From: Lachancea dasiensis | Lineage: Eukaryota > Ascomycota > Saccharomycetes > Saccharomycetales > Saccharomycetaceae | Length of the DNA: 64,000 nt | NCBI GenBank assembly: GCA_900074725.1 | Contig: LT598454.1 | Coordinates: 1,183,866 to 1,247,865, forward strand | Direction of reading: 5' to 3' | Shown here: positions 29,479 to 39,752 of the stretch, piece after piece | Position numbering within the stretch: position 1 is the first letter of the stretch | Layout: the number at the start of each line of letters is the position of its first letter | Made by a program: the position numbers and the translations under genes | The notes under the pieces: model-generated | What the model saw: only the letters and a program-made list of their open reading frames with translations | The model's database searches: none | What the model was told of the DNA's origin: nothing

Positions 29479-31050
29479 TTATAAAACGTATCTCATTTTT
29501 AGTTGCTGGAAATCAGTCAGATCAAGAAATTCCGCATTTTCGGGAAACTCTGGAATCTTGCCCTCCGCTTCAAGCTTATCTCTGCGGCGGTTTTCGTAAA
29601 TGTTTATTAGCCTTATCGCAAGCAGAGTCAACAGCGCTAGACCGTAAAATATGGCTACCAGCCGCTTACCAGTAGGGTACTCGGGTGCTTGTGAAGACCT
29701 AAAAGTCTGAGGTCCAATCCAATTTCCTGCAGCATAGGCCAAAATTTGTAATCCGTTAACAACTGATTTCTTAGTTGAACCCACCGTGTTACAGGCAATC
29801 ATGGACATCACCAAACCCCACGAAGAACCTGCAGCACTAATGAAGTAATAACCAATTAATAGGGGCACTTTGTTAGAAACGTCAATTGTACTCATCATTA
29901 TGCCCCCCACCATTGGGAAAGCGATTGCGATCATGGCTGGGAAAGATCTATCCATCAGCCAATCTGATAAGAATGGCATCGCTAATTTGAACGCAATGTC
30001 TACCCCACCACCTGGCATTGATAGTAAAAGTGCCCGCTGGTTCTTGTATCCAAATGACTTTATAATGATGCTACCGAAAGACGTAACGCCGCCATTTGGG
30101 ATGTTCATGAGGAGCGAAAACAAAACATACAAATAAGTTCGAGGGTCCTGAAATGCTTCCCAGACTTGTGACATTTTCCACTTTTGGGAGCCAATACCTT
30201 GAAAGTTACCACGGATCCGCTCGATTGCAATCTCCTTCTCTCTCTCGGTTAGGAACCTCGCATTCAAAGCACTGTCAGGCAATAAGAAGAAATACAATGT
30301 CCCGGTAAGAATAGTCAACAGACCGAACAATAGAAAGAGAATCTTCCAGGCCGAAATGCTAGCATTGGTCACATACGAAAGGCCATATGCCACGGGTGAC
30401 GTCACTAGGGTGGCCAATCCATTTGCAGCCAGCCAAAACCCCATGCGTTTTGCCTGCTCGGATCGCTTGTACCACATAGCAGTGATCAAAACGAAGCCTG
30501 GGGTTACAGAAGATTCAAACATACCCAAGAACCATCTTAGGGCCAACAGACCTCCGTAGTTTTGAGCTACCGATGTCAGAGTCAATACCACGCCCCACAG
30601 AAAAATATTGATACTCAAGTATTTCCCGATAGGAAACTTTGTAAGAAAAAAGGTTGTAGGAAACTCCCAGAAAATGTACCCTGCGTAAAATATTGACGAC
30701 ACCCATGCGTATTGTTGAGAGCTTGCCGCCAAATTGGTATCTTCTCGAATACCCATCAAGGCTGCGTAGCTCAAAGAAACCTTGTCTGCGAACTGAATAC
30801 AATAGATCCAAAACAGTATTGGCAAAATATTCCTGTCAATCTTGCGTAAAACCTGGTTACCTTCTTCCTCACTGTATTCAATTTCTCGGCCCGCGAGAAA
30901 TTGAAATGCCTTATCGGTGGGGATGTTTTGTTGTGGGAACACTTCAACATCTTGGAAACTACCTAGTTCGATCTCCGCACTAACTACTTTAGTATTTTTC
31001 TTATCGTTTGAATACATGTCTCTACTGGACGCGTTATCGGAGGTGTCCAT
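29479..31050 (-). CDS. MFS anion:cation symporter, Dal5 (allantoate permease) type
   Basis: The protein has 523 residues. After an acidic cytosolic N-terminus of about 75 residues come 12 predicted membrane segments. KIDRNILPILFWIYCIQFADKVSLSYAALMGIREDTNL and GMFESSVTPGFVLITAMWYKRSEQAKRMGFW are hallmarks of the ACS/Dal5 family, which imports allantoate, ureidosuccinate, nicotinate and similar carboxylates or dipeptides. The C-terminal region NTVGSTKKSVVNGLQILAYAAGNWIGPQTF is also typical. It is likely the uptake system of the cluster. Two NTGGAG-type sites (31234, 31389) and GATAAG/CTTATC elements (31171, 31343) in its promoter suggest nitrogen-responsive, pathway-specific control. The substrate cannot be read from sequence. 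Confidence 0.87.
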   Translation of the reverse strand: MDTSDNASSRDMYSNDKKNTKVVSAEIELGSFQDVEVFPQQNIPTDKAFQFLAGREIEYSEEEGNQVLRKIDRNILPILFWIYCIQFADKVSLSYAALMGIREDTNLAASSQQYAWVSSIFYAGYIFWEFPTTFFLTKFPIGKYLSINIFLWGVVLTLTSVAQNYGGLLALRWFLGMFESSVTPGFVLITAMWYKRSEQAKRMGFWLAANGLATLVTSPVAYGLSYVTNASISAWKILFLLFGLLTILTGTLYFFLLPDSALNARFLTEREKEIAIERIRGNFQGIGSQKWKMSQVWEAFQDPRTYLYVLFSLLMNIPNGGVTSFGSIIIKSFGYKNQRALLLSMPGGGVDIAFKLAMPFLSDWLMDRSFPAMIAIAFPMVGGIMMSTIDVSNKVPLLIGYYFISAAGSSWGLVMSMIACNTVGSTKKSVVNGLQILAYAAGNWIGPQTFRSSQAPEYPTGKRLVAIFYGLALLTLLAIRLINIYENRRRDKLEAEGKIPEFPENAEFLDLTDFQQLKMRYVL

Positions 31051-31170
31051 TCAGCCTGTTTTGATTCGTTAAACCTTTTAACTGGATTCGATTAAGATTT
31101 AGTGGAGGTTGTGATCAGAAATCACTGCTATTAAATGCTTTAAGCATTTGCCTGTTCGCAATCAAAGAGT

Positions 31171-31176
31171 GATAAG
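31171..31176. promoter_or_regulatory. GATAAG site
   Basis: A match to the Gln3/Gat1 GATA-factor core, 121 bp upstream of the permease start. A second core (CTTATC) is at 31343-31348. Confidence 0.4.
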
Positions 31177-31233
31177 ATTGTGCCCGAACTGTTGTCCAAA
31201 GGCACTGAACATCTCTTTGCGATTTAACTATGC

Positions 31234-31243
31234 TGGAGCTCAA
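31234..31243. promoter_or_regulatory. CTGGAGCTCAAG motif (site 5)
   Basis: The TGGAGCTC core has one degenerate arm and lies 184 bp upstream of the permease ATG. Flanking GAGCTCAAGT is shared with site 1. Confidence 0.45.
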
Positions 31244-31388
31244 GTTCAATTTGGACTCAACCGTAGACTGTTTCCTATTTTTTTTTTTTTTGGCGATTTT
31301 TTCCCTTGGTAATGAGATCTATCTCTATGAGATAAACACTTCCTTATCGGATAACTAAGTGGTGCATAAGAATCTATCAAAAGAGTGG

Positions 31389-31398
31389 TGGTGCTCCA
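31389..31398. promoter_or_regulatory. TGGTGCTCCA motif (site 6)
   Basis: Its complement is TGGAGCACCA: one perfect ATGGAG half-site opposite a TGGTG arm. It lies 339 bp upstream of the permease ATG. Confidence 0.45.
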
Positions 31399-32170
31399 TC
31401 ATTATTTTTCACAAGTCCATCTCAAGGAATTAAATCCAGCTGAAAAGAGGATCAAGGGCAGAGATTGCCCATCAGCTTCGCATGCACTCCAATGTTACTC
31501 CAATGTTTTTTGGGCTGAAGCTTCTAAACATTTGGTTCACCCAAAGGGTTAACTTCCATGTTAGACGTGAAGTTTCTTATGAGTAAACAAAATCTGGCCT
31601 GCCTAGATCAAGCTCCTGTAAATTTTGTGACGTCTCGCTCGAGTTGCAAGATTTCCGTCAAAATAGAGTATAAGGAAGTAAATTTCTGAAAGCATGGTCA
31701 CAAGAGCAACGTTGGAGCAACTCAGCGGCAGCAGTGGAAACTATTTTATACCCCCGGACCAGATGCTGATAGACACTGCAGACAAAGTTATTAGCATCGT
31801 AGTATATATGTCAGGGCATTATAGCAACTTATATGTGCCTCCCTGTGACCAAACGGCATTTTACAACAAACCACTTGGTAAACTTCAATTTGTTTTATAA
31901 AATATTAAACCAACTAATGACTTTTTTTTGGTGGCTGGTAATAAGACTAGCTACAATTTCCAGGGCAGCTTTAGGACACGGATAGTTGCGTGGTGTCAAT
32001 AGATGTGGACTTCAGGGCTGCCCATCGAGTTTTTTAATCAGTTGTTCATGAGGCTGCGTCTAAATCTCATCCACAAGATATGACAGAAATTATAAAGACT
32101 TCCAGAAAAAGTATAGTTCGTCCTCAGCCTGGGGTTCGTCACTTAATTGGAAAATGAAATATAATAAAAG

Positions 32171-32623
32171 TGTTGGGAATAATATGAGTAAACACATGGT
32201 GACGTGCGCCTAATCGCATAATCAGCGTCAGTAAATATGTGACACAGTGGTACAGAATGATAGTACACAACAGAGGCCATACAAATCGAGTTACAAGCTA
32301 AGACAAACCGAAGAGAACAACTGTTGCCCAATGGGATTGGCAATCGATAAGTTATCGGCAGCGTACGGAACTGAAGCCGTAAACCATGGACAATAGAATG
32401 ATCTAGAACGTGTGATTAATAATTGTGTTGGCCAGAGTCACTGAACGAGAATTATATAATTACCAGGCTTTTGTTCAGGTAACTGAACCAACTCTAATCC
32501 GTAAAATAATCACGGAGAGATAAATAGAATTCCCTAGGTCCAAGTTACCCATCTTACCATGTCTATCAACGACTTACAAAATATATTTAGTAGGCTTTCT
32601 ACTAATGAATCAGATTCGCCTCA
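32171..32623 (+). mobile_element. Solo Ty1/copia-type LTR (copy 2) inside the cluster
   Basis: The 453-bp element starts TGTTGGGAATAA and ends CCTCA. It is homologous to copy 1. A TATA-like TTATATAATT lies near 32452. An ATG at 32559 opens a short frame (MSINDLQNIFSRLSTNESDS) that reaches the 3' LTR boundary and then stops in flanking DNA. The 5-bp flanks (AAAAG and ATAGT) do not match, and there is no internal Ty sequence. It sits between the permease promoter and the monooxygenase 3' end, so it interrupts no gene. Confidence 0.83.
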
Positions 32624-33042
32624 ATAGTTTTAACAGTTGCAAGTGAGTAATTAATTTCAAGAAACAGAATAAGCAGCGAGGAAACGTAACTTGAAAAGCG
32701 CATTGATCATTCAAACACTGTCGCACATACGATTACTATAAAAACCTATCCGGATGTACATTTGGAGGATATTTACATATTGAAACCGCCACTAAAATCT
32801 AATCGGACTTTCTGTAGAATTAGAGAGAGCCAATGGAGGACAAGTACCATCTGATTAGGCTCTCATATTTTCCAGACTAACTCGCACCGCTTATTGAAAA
32901 TGTTCAGAAAAAGACAACTCAGAAAGTACAGACTCAAACTGTTACAGACTCCCACCCTGCTTGATGGGCAACAAACTAAAGCTTTCAAGCGGTTTTTGAG
33001 GGAGAATGCGCCAGCCAGGGTACTATAAAGACTTGTTACAAC
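32624..33042. other. Spacer downstream of the monooxygenase gene
   Basis: The 419-bp gap between the LTR and the monooxygenase stop has no gene that I can recognise. Confidence 0.5.
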
Positions 33043-34755
33043 TTAACCAGTCATCAAAAACTCCTTGATATCATCGTCTGTGTATTGTGGCTGAATGTCG
33101 GAATCGTTCAAAGTCCCTAAATACCAGCTCAAATCTCGGCCATCAGTTTCCCGTAAATGGAAGCCATTACCAAAGTATTCAAATCTATTACCTTGACTAA
33201 AAGTCAAGTTATAATCTTCCCATCTAGGTGTACCCATGGTCTCAAAGAAATGAATACGAGATCCCGGCCACATCATCAATTCACCATCATAGGTCCCTTG
33301 TTTGAACCATGACCTACAAGGATCATTCCAAACAGTGCGGTCCAAAAACTTTCTTCTATGGATAATGAAGTCATTGACTGCATCCTGTTTTGGTTCGAAG
33401 GAAGTAACAGACTCACAGCTGAGTTTCTTAACAACTTTAACAAAATATTTAGCAATAGCCTCCACCATTGGAAGCACAGATCCGTGAGCATAGGGTGCAT
33501 GCGGACCCATGAAGATAAGATAGTTAGGAAAGTCTGGAACAGCAATCGATAGGTAAGTCTCTGGCTTCTGCTTCCACACTTCCCTCAAGTCTTGTCCGTT
33601 GCGTCCAATCAGTGGAAAGTGAGGGATCCAGGAAACGTCAAACCCTGTAGCGCATATTAGCACATCAAACTTGTGCTCGATGCCGTCAACGGTCCTCAGA
33701 CCATTTTCAGTGACTTCCTCTATATTATTGTAGACTAGAGTAGTCTTCGGATCACACAATGCTTCCAAGAATCCATTACCAGGCGTGGGCCGGCGGCAAC
33801 CAACCCCAAAATCTTCAGGTATAACCTTTTCGGCTACTTCCGGTTTCTTTGCCAACTTCTGGGCCATTTCATTTTTGGCAAAATCAGTGGCCGCAAGCTG
33901 TTCAGGACTCCCCTTTATCACAGAGCGGAACCTAGCATTCAGATCGGATTCAATGTTTTTACGGTATCTGAGATACTTCTCCGGGTTACTTTTCAATAAT
34001 TCTCTCTGTTCTTCGCTGTACTCAAAGTTGGCGCCATTTTTACCAGCAAACTTTTGAGCAAAACCAGCAGTTATCCAAAACCTGCTTCTAACAAATTGGG
34101 TTATACTTTCAACATCATCAAGAATGTTAGGAACTATTTGAACTGCCGAAGATCCTGAACCAATTACACCCACCGACTTCCCTTTCAAAGACAAGGAGGT
34201 GTCCCAGTTGGCACTATGCAACCGTGGTCCCTTGAAATTATCCAAACCTTTAATGTTAGGCCATTTCCACTTATTCAAAATACCAGTTGCATTAATAAGG
34301 ATCTCACCGCAGTCTTCAACAATATTTTTAGGATCTCCATTGACCTCTGCCCTGACATACCACATCTTTTCAGCTTCATTCCACTTTGCGAATATGATTT
34401 TATGGTTCAAGTGAACATCCCTATCCAATTTATGTTGCTTGGTGACGCTCTTAAAGTACTGCAGAATTTCCGGCCCAGTAGAATAGTAGGAGCTCCAGTC
34501 GGTACTCGGAGCCCAGGTGTATTGATAATTGATTGACGGAATATCACAGGCGCATCCGGGATACCGATTCTCATACCATGTGCCACCAATAGAAGGGTTC
34601 TTTTCATAAATTGCGAGCTCAGCGTCTGGGACGTTGTTGTACAACTCGTGTGCAAAGTTCAAGCCGCTAGCCCCTGCGCCAATCACAAGGACTTTGATTT
34701 TCCGGGGTGCCGTAGAAGGCTTCTCTAAAATTTTGTAAGGCGTCTCAATTGTCAT
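33043..34755 (-). CDS. Flavin monooxygenase of Baeyer-Villiger type
   Basis: The protein has 570 residues. An FAD Rossmann motif VIGAGASGLNFAHE lies at about residues 25-37, followed by GGTWYENRYPGCACDIPS, typical of cyclohexanone-monooxygenase-like BVMOs. The BVMO fingerprint FKGPRLHSANW is at 174-184. A second, NADPH-binding motif VIGSGSSAVQIVP lies at 197-209. The enzyme should insert oxygen next to a ketone (or oxygenate N/S) using NADPH and O2. S. cerevisiae has no BVMO of this type, so the gene is probably accessory. It is divergent from the oxoprolinase gene and shares a motif-rich promoter with it. Confidence 0.88.
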   Translation of the reverse strand: MTIETPYKILEKPSTAPRKIKVLVIGAGASGLNFAHELYNNVPDAELAIYEKNPSIGGTWYENRYPGCACDIPSINYQYTWAPSTDWSSYYSTGPEILQYFKSVTKQHKLDRDVHLNHKIIFAKWNEAEKMWYVRAEVNGDPKNIVEDCGEILINATGILNKWKWPNIKGLDNFKGPRLHSANWDTSLSLKGKSVGVIGSGSSAVQIVPNILDDVESITQFVRSRFWITAGFAQKFAGKNGANFEYSEEQRELLKSNPEKYLRYRKNIESDLNARFRSVIKGSPEQLAATDFAKNEMAQKLAKKPEVAEKVIPEDFGVGCRRPTPGNGFLEALCDPKTTLVYNNIEEVTENGLRTVDGIEHKFDVLICATGFDVSWIPHFPLIGRNGQDLREVWKQKPETYLSIAVPDFPNYLIFMGPHAPYAHGSVLPMVEAIAKYFVKVVKKLSCESVTSFEPKQDAVNDFIIHRRKFLDRTVWNDPCRSWFKQGTYDGELMMWPGSRIHFFETMGTPRWEDYNLTFSQGNRFEYFGNGFHLRETDGRDLSWYLGTLNDSDIQPQYTDDDIKEFLMTG

Positions 34756-34954
34756 TGATAATCTTTGACCTACGTTAGTTTAGGAGGAGATGATGTGAAA
34801 AGCATTCAAGTCATCCATCCAAACCATCTCTGTCTTTCCTCTTAAATAGTTACTTGAGCCAAATGAAGCATTGGTCTGCAACATGAATAGATTCTATTGA
34901 GGTTAATGGATCAAATTTTACCAATGCTGAATAGCAGTGTTAAAAGCGCTTTAT

Positions 34955-34964
34955 AGGAGCTCCT
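34955..34964. promoter_or_regulatory. AGGAGCTCCT palindrome (site 7)
   Basis: Perfect GGAGCTCC core in the divergent promoter, 200 bp from the monooxygenase ATG. Confidence 0.5.
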
Positions 34965-34991
34965 CTGGAGGTTATACAACTATGGTTTTGA

Positions 34992-35001
34992 TGGTGCTCC
35001 A
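34992..35001. promoter_or_regulatory. TGGTGCTCCA motif (site 8)
   Basis: Context is GATGGTGCTCCATCA, the same variant as site 6. Confidence 0.5.
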
Positions 35002-35090
35002 TCAATTGTAATTTGCCATCATTCCGTCCTACGGGCTGTTTTCATTCGTCAAATGATATACTCCTTTGGTAAGTTATGATAAGATAACGT

Positions 35091-35100
35091 TGGAGCACCA
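35091..35100. promoter_or_regulatory. TGGAGCACCA motif (site 9)
   Basis: It is the mirror orientation of site 8 and directly follows GATAAGATAACGT. Confidence 0.5.
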
Positions 35101-35361
35101 TTACCTAATTTCAAAAATTTATCTAATTTCGGGTTCGAGACGCTAAGGACAGAGATGTGCAAGTATTATCTGCTCCATCAGTCAAATATCACCTCTGCAC
35201 CCTAGTACCGCTTCATGGGCTCAAGTATTTCACTGCTCCAAGAGAAGAATTGCTGAAAAGTATTTAAATGCCATACCTGCGTTAGACTCAGGTACGACAG
35301 ACAAGATGCTATTTCAAAACTTCTAAAATTTACATCGATAACACCAGGCTCAACGAACAGA

Positions 35362-38300
35362 ATGACAATTAATGGTAAATTGCGTATTTCGATTGATCGC
35401 GGTGGAACATTTACGGATTGTATTGCCGTAAGTCCAGGCCGTGAAGACATCGTCATCAAAATTCTTTCCGTAGACCCCCAGAATTATCCGGATGCACCCT
35501 CTGAAGCCATTAGAAGAGTACTCGAAATCTTCAGACGCCAAGAAATACAACGAGGAACTAAGCTTAATTTGGACGATGTTGGTATGTATTACTAGGTGTT
35601 CACCCAAACAAGGGCCTTGACTGACACATTTATCACAGACCAGATTAGAATGGGGACAACTGTGGCAACTAATGCGCTACTGGAAAGAAATGGCGAGAAA
35701 TGCGCATTAATTGTTACCAAAGGTTTGAAAGATCTTCTGCTGATAGGGAATCAATCTCGCCCTGATATGTTTGATGCGGCGATCAATAGGCCCGATGTCT
35801 TATACAAAGGAGTTTATGAAGTCGACGAAAGAGTGACTCTAGAGGATTGGTCCGAGTCCAAAGTACCCTCTGGGGCTAAGCCAAATGGCACTGACATGGT
35901 TAGAGGCGTGTCAGGCGAGCTTGTCAGAATTATAAAACCTCTTGATATGGAGAAAACACGGGCAACTTTGTTATCTGCATTTGAGGCTGGCTTCAAATCA
36001 ATTGCTATCTGTCTGATGCATTCGTATACATTTCCTGACCACGAGATGTTGATTGGTAAAATGGCGAAGGAACTAGGCTTCACTCAAATATCACAGTCAT
36101 CAGTTCTTTCCCCTAAAATAGGAATTACTGGCCGTGGGTTTTCTGCAACTGCAGACTCCTATCTCACGCCTGTAATCAAAACCTATATTGCAACCTTTAA
36201 AGAAGCTTTTGAAGATGACGCCTTTAATTCTACTCGTTGTCAATTTATGCAGTCTGACGGCGGTATAGTTGAATTCGATAATCTCTCTGGACTATGTGCT
36301 ATTCTCTCAGGACCTGCTGGTGGAGTTGTTGGTTACTCGGAAACCACGTATGATGATCAATTGAAGACACCAGTAATTGGTTTTGACATGGGTGGAACTT
36401 CAACTGACGTTTCGAGGTTTGGCGGGCAATATGAGCACGTGTTTGAAACCACTACTGCTGGCGTCTCCATCCAATCACCCCAACTAGATATTAATACTGT
36501 TGCTGCTGGTGGGGGGAGTATACTTCACTGGAAAAGTGGTTTGTTCACAGTGGGTCCCGATAGTGCTAGTGCACACCCCGGACCTGCATGTTACAGAAAA
36601 GGTGGCCCACTTACCATAACAGATGCCAATTTGATTCTTGGAAGGCTAATTTTAGATAAGTTCCCCAAAATATTTGGGCCCAATGAAGACGAACCCTTGG
36701 ACACAGAGATATCTTACCTGAAATTTGCCGATATAACCCGCAAAATCAACAAGGATACAGGCAAAAGCCTATCACCTTTTGAAGTGGCAGAGGGCTTTCT
36801 TAAAGTTGCCAATGAATCGATGTGCCGCCCGATCCGGACCTTGACCGAAGCCCGAGGATTCGATGCGGCGTCACATGTTCTTGCTTCCTTTGGAGGGGCG
36901 GGTGGACAACATGCCTGTCTAATTGCTAAAAATTTAGGAATATCAACTGTTGTCATCCACAAATATTCTTCTCTGCTTTCGGCTTACGGTATTTACTTGG
37001 CGGATATTGTAAATGAGGAGCAAGTTCCCTGTGCCCGTGAGCTCAGTCAGGAATCCTTGACTTACTTCAAAACGGTTCTCAGTGAGCTCGCTGTGGTTTC
37101 AGAATCAAAACTTGAAAAAAATGGTATAGATGGCACGTTCATATATTCAGAACTCTTCCTTAATATGAGATACAAGGGATCTTCCTCCCCGATAATGGTA
37201 CAAAAGCCAAAAAGTTCTTGGGATTTTGAAGCAAGCTTCGGGCTGGCACATGAGAGAGAGTACGGTTTTAAAGCAGATAGGCCAATTATTATTGACGATA
37301 TAAGGGTTCGCTCAATTGGAAAGCCTAGAAATTTGAAGCCTCTATCGCCTTTACGAGAAATGGAAAATATTAGTTTCAAGTACACGGCAGATGCAAGGTC
37401 AATAAATGAAGTGTTTTTTGAGACATCATTTATGCCTACTCCCGTTTTTTCATTGAAGAACTTATCGGTTGGCGATAAGGTCAAAGGGCCCGCACTATTG
37501 GCTGACGAGACTCAAACTATAGTTGTGACACCAGGATCAACTGCATTTGTCTTAAGTTCATCAATAGTAATATCTGTTTCCACTTCTGATGCTGTAGATT
37601 TGAGAGACAATGCAGTTGATCCAATCCAACTTTCAATATTTAACCACAGATTTATGGGAGTGGCAGAACAGATGGGCAGAGCTCTCCAAAGAACTAGCAT
37701 AAGTACCAATATTAAGGAACGACTTGATTTTACGTGTTCCGTCTTTTCGCCAGCAGGCGGCCTGGTAGCAAATGCTCCTCACGTTCCTGCGATGATCGGT
37801 TCTATGGCATTTGCTGTAAAGTGGCAAATTGATTTTTGGAAGAACGACATACGAGATGGTGACGTTATCCTTTCAAATGCGCCAGAAGCCGGGGGTACTC
37901 ATTTACCAGATCTTACGGTAATCACCCCTGTTTTTGATTCAGAGGGTAAGGAGATTATTTTCTGGACCGCATCCCGTGGCCATCATGCGGATATTGGCGG
38001 GATTTTACCTGGATCGATGCCTCCTTCCTCAAGAGAGTTATGGGAGGAAGGCGCTTTCTTTAAAGCGTTCAAAATTGTTGAAAATGGCAATTTCAAAGAG
38101 AAAGAACTAATTGATCTTCTGTGCGTCAAACCGACCTTGCGAGAGGGAGGGATTGGTACGCGCTGTCTCAAGGATAATATTGCGGATCTGAAGGCTCAAA
38201 TTGCAGCCAATCATAAGGGAGTCCTATTGATAAGATCCCTGATGCATGAATATGGACAGAATGTTGTTCAACTGTATATGGACGAAATTCAAAAGTCTTC

Positions 38301-39303
38301 AGACCTTGCTATCAGAGGGCTCCTCAAAAAGGTTTACCACGAATACGGTCCTGAGCCGTTAGAAGGTGAAGACTACATGGATGATGGTACGCCCTTACAT
38401 CTCAAGGTGACTATCACACCCGATGATTGGTCTGCAACTTTCGATTTCAGTGGTACAGGTCCTGAAGTGTACGCCAACTGGAATGCACCAATTGCAATTA
38501 CACATTCCTCAATAATTTTTAGTTTGCGTTGCATGGTAAATGCCGAGATTCCTCTCAATCAGGGTTGCATCAACCCAATAAATGTTATCGTTCCGGAGGG
38601 CTGTCTCTTGAAACCAGGATCAAACGCGGCATGCTGTGCTGGTAATGTTTTAACTTCCCAACGCCTGACGGACACCATCTTTAAGGTCTTTAGATTTTCA
38701 GGAGCAAGTCAAGGTTGTATGAATAATTTCACATTTGGTATTGATGGCGAAAACGGATTTGGATACTACGAAACAATTTGCGGAGGTAGTGGTGCAGGAC
38801 CAACGTGGGACGGCACGAGTGGTGTACATACTAATATGACAAACACAAGAATCACTGATCCAGAAATAATGGAGAGAAGATATCCTATCCTCGTGAAACA
38901 GTTCTCTATACGAGATGGCACTGGAGGGGCAGGCAAATTCAATGGAGGCAGCGGGGTAGTTCGGGATATTGAGTTCACATTGCCGATGATCGCGTCCATT
39001 CTATCTGAAAGAAGAACATTTCAGCCGTACGGCATGAATGGAGGTGAGCCAGGGGCACGCGGTCTGAACTTGTGGTACAGAAAAAACGGTCAAGTCGTGA
39101 ACATAGGCAGTAAAGGAAGTGTTGCAGTTCAAAAGGGCGACAGGATTCAAATAATGACTCCAGGAGGTGGTGGCTACGGTTGCAAAGAGGACAGGTGCAG
39201 TACAACTGAAGAGCGGCAGAATGGGGGAAATTCTAGTCGCGCATTTTTCCCAAGAGCGAATGGTACAGTTGGTATTATGAGGTCTCTTGGTGAGTCGAAC
39301 TAA
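35362..39303 (+). CDS. 5-oxoprolinase / hydantoinase (Oxp1-like), spliced
   Basis: The exons are 35362-35581 and 35639-39303. Splicing joins KLNLDDV to DQIRMGTTVATNALLERNGE and gives about 1294 residues, against 1286 in yeast Oxp1. Without splicing a TAG interrupts the frame. The N-terminal part carries the hydantoinase A nucleotide-binding motif GGTFTD (14-19) and GFDMGGTSTDVSRFGG. The C-terminal half is the hydantoinase B domain (ADIGGILPGSMPPSS, LNQGCINP, ending TPGGGGYG). The enzyme hydrolyses 5-oxoproline to glutamate with ATP, or acts on a related cyclic amide. Its motif-rich promoter and neighbours point to a pathway-specific copy, but genome context would be needed to tell whether a second OXP1 exists. 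Confidence 0.9.
35582..35638 (+). other. Predicted 57-nt intron in the oxoprolinase gene
   Basis: Donor GTATGT is at 35582 and acceptor CACAG ends at 35638. A non-canonical branch candidate, GACTGAC, is at about 35619-35625. Removal eliminates the in-frame TAG at 35593-35595 and restores the exact spacing of the conserved block. Confidence 0.82.
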
Positions 39304-39752
39304 TAAACGTGTGTGTAGTTATAATGAATAGTTTTACGTAGCCAATGCAATACCAAACTTCATAAAAACAAACATAAGTGATCGTGCACGTTTGATATGT
39401 ACAATATCTTCAGTCATTCTATCGAACAAAAGGGCCAAGACTATCAAATCGGATACTGGGTACTATTGCAGACATGATTGATGGGGAGATTGAGGATGCT
39501 TCCTATGTCATTTGCAATCATGAAACAGAATTCTATTCGATTGTCCAATAAAAAAAGATTATCACGAGCTCTTCCGATGGAGCTCCATACATTGATAGAC
39601 AAAGAACAGCGGGAATACTCCTTGGAAATCTGCTTCACATTGAGTTGACAAGTGTTCGAATGAAAGTATAAAGGAAAATCAGTTTTCGCACAAGTCGAAT
39701 TTTTACAATGCTTTCTCTACAGTCTAACTACTGAAGCGACAATCGTTACACG
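39304..39752 (+). promoter_or_regulatory. Promoter of the aminotransferase gene
   Basis: The 449-bp gap contains ATGGAGCTCCAT at 39577-39588 and no ORF of note. Confidence 0.5.
39578..39587. promoter_or_regulatory. TGGAGCTCCA palindrome (site 10)
   Basis: A perfect palindrome (ATGGAGCTCCAT) 166 bp before the aminotransferase ATG. Confidence 0.58.

Larger units (their letters stand above)
31051..32170 (-). promoter_or_regulatory. Promoter of the Dal5-like permease and adjoining spacer
   Basis: The first ~350 bp carry GATA sites, a 14-T tract near 31280 and two cluster motifs. The remainder up to the LTR has no credible gene; the 68-codon frame at 31694-31900 is unsupported. Confidence 0.5.
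34756..35361. promoter_or_regulatory. Bidirectional promoter of monooxygenase and oxoprolinase genes
   Basis: The 606-bp divergent region contains at least five NTGGAG half-sites: AGGAGCTCCT at 34955, TGGTGCTCCA at 34992, TGGAGCACCA at 35091, and single half-sites TGCTCCAT near 35171 and TGCTCCAA near 35234. A GATAAGATAA double GATA element at 35078-35087 abuts the third. This is the densest concentration of the motif in the window. Confidence 0.6.

Noticed and set aside
31694-31900. 68-codon frame upstream of the LTR
   Set aside because: No recognisable motif, signal or neighbour supporting expression.
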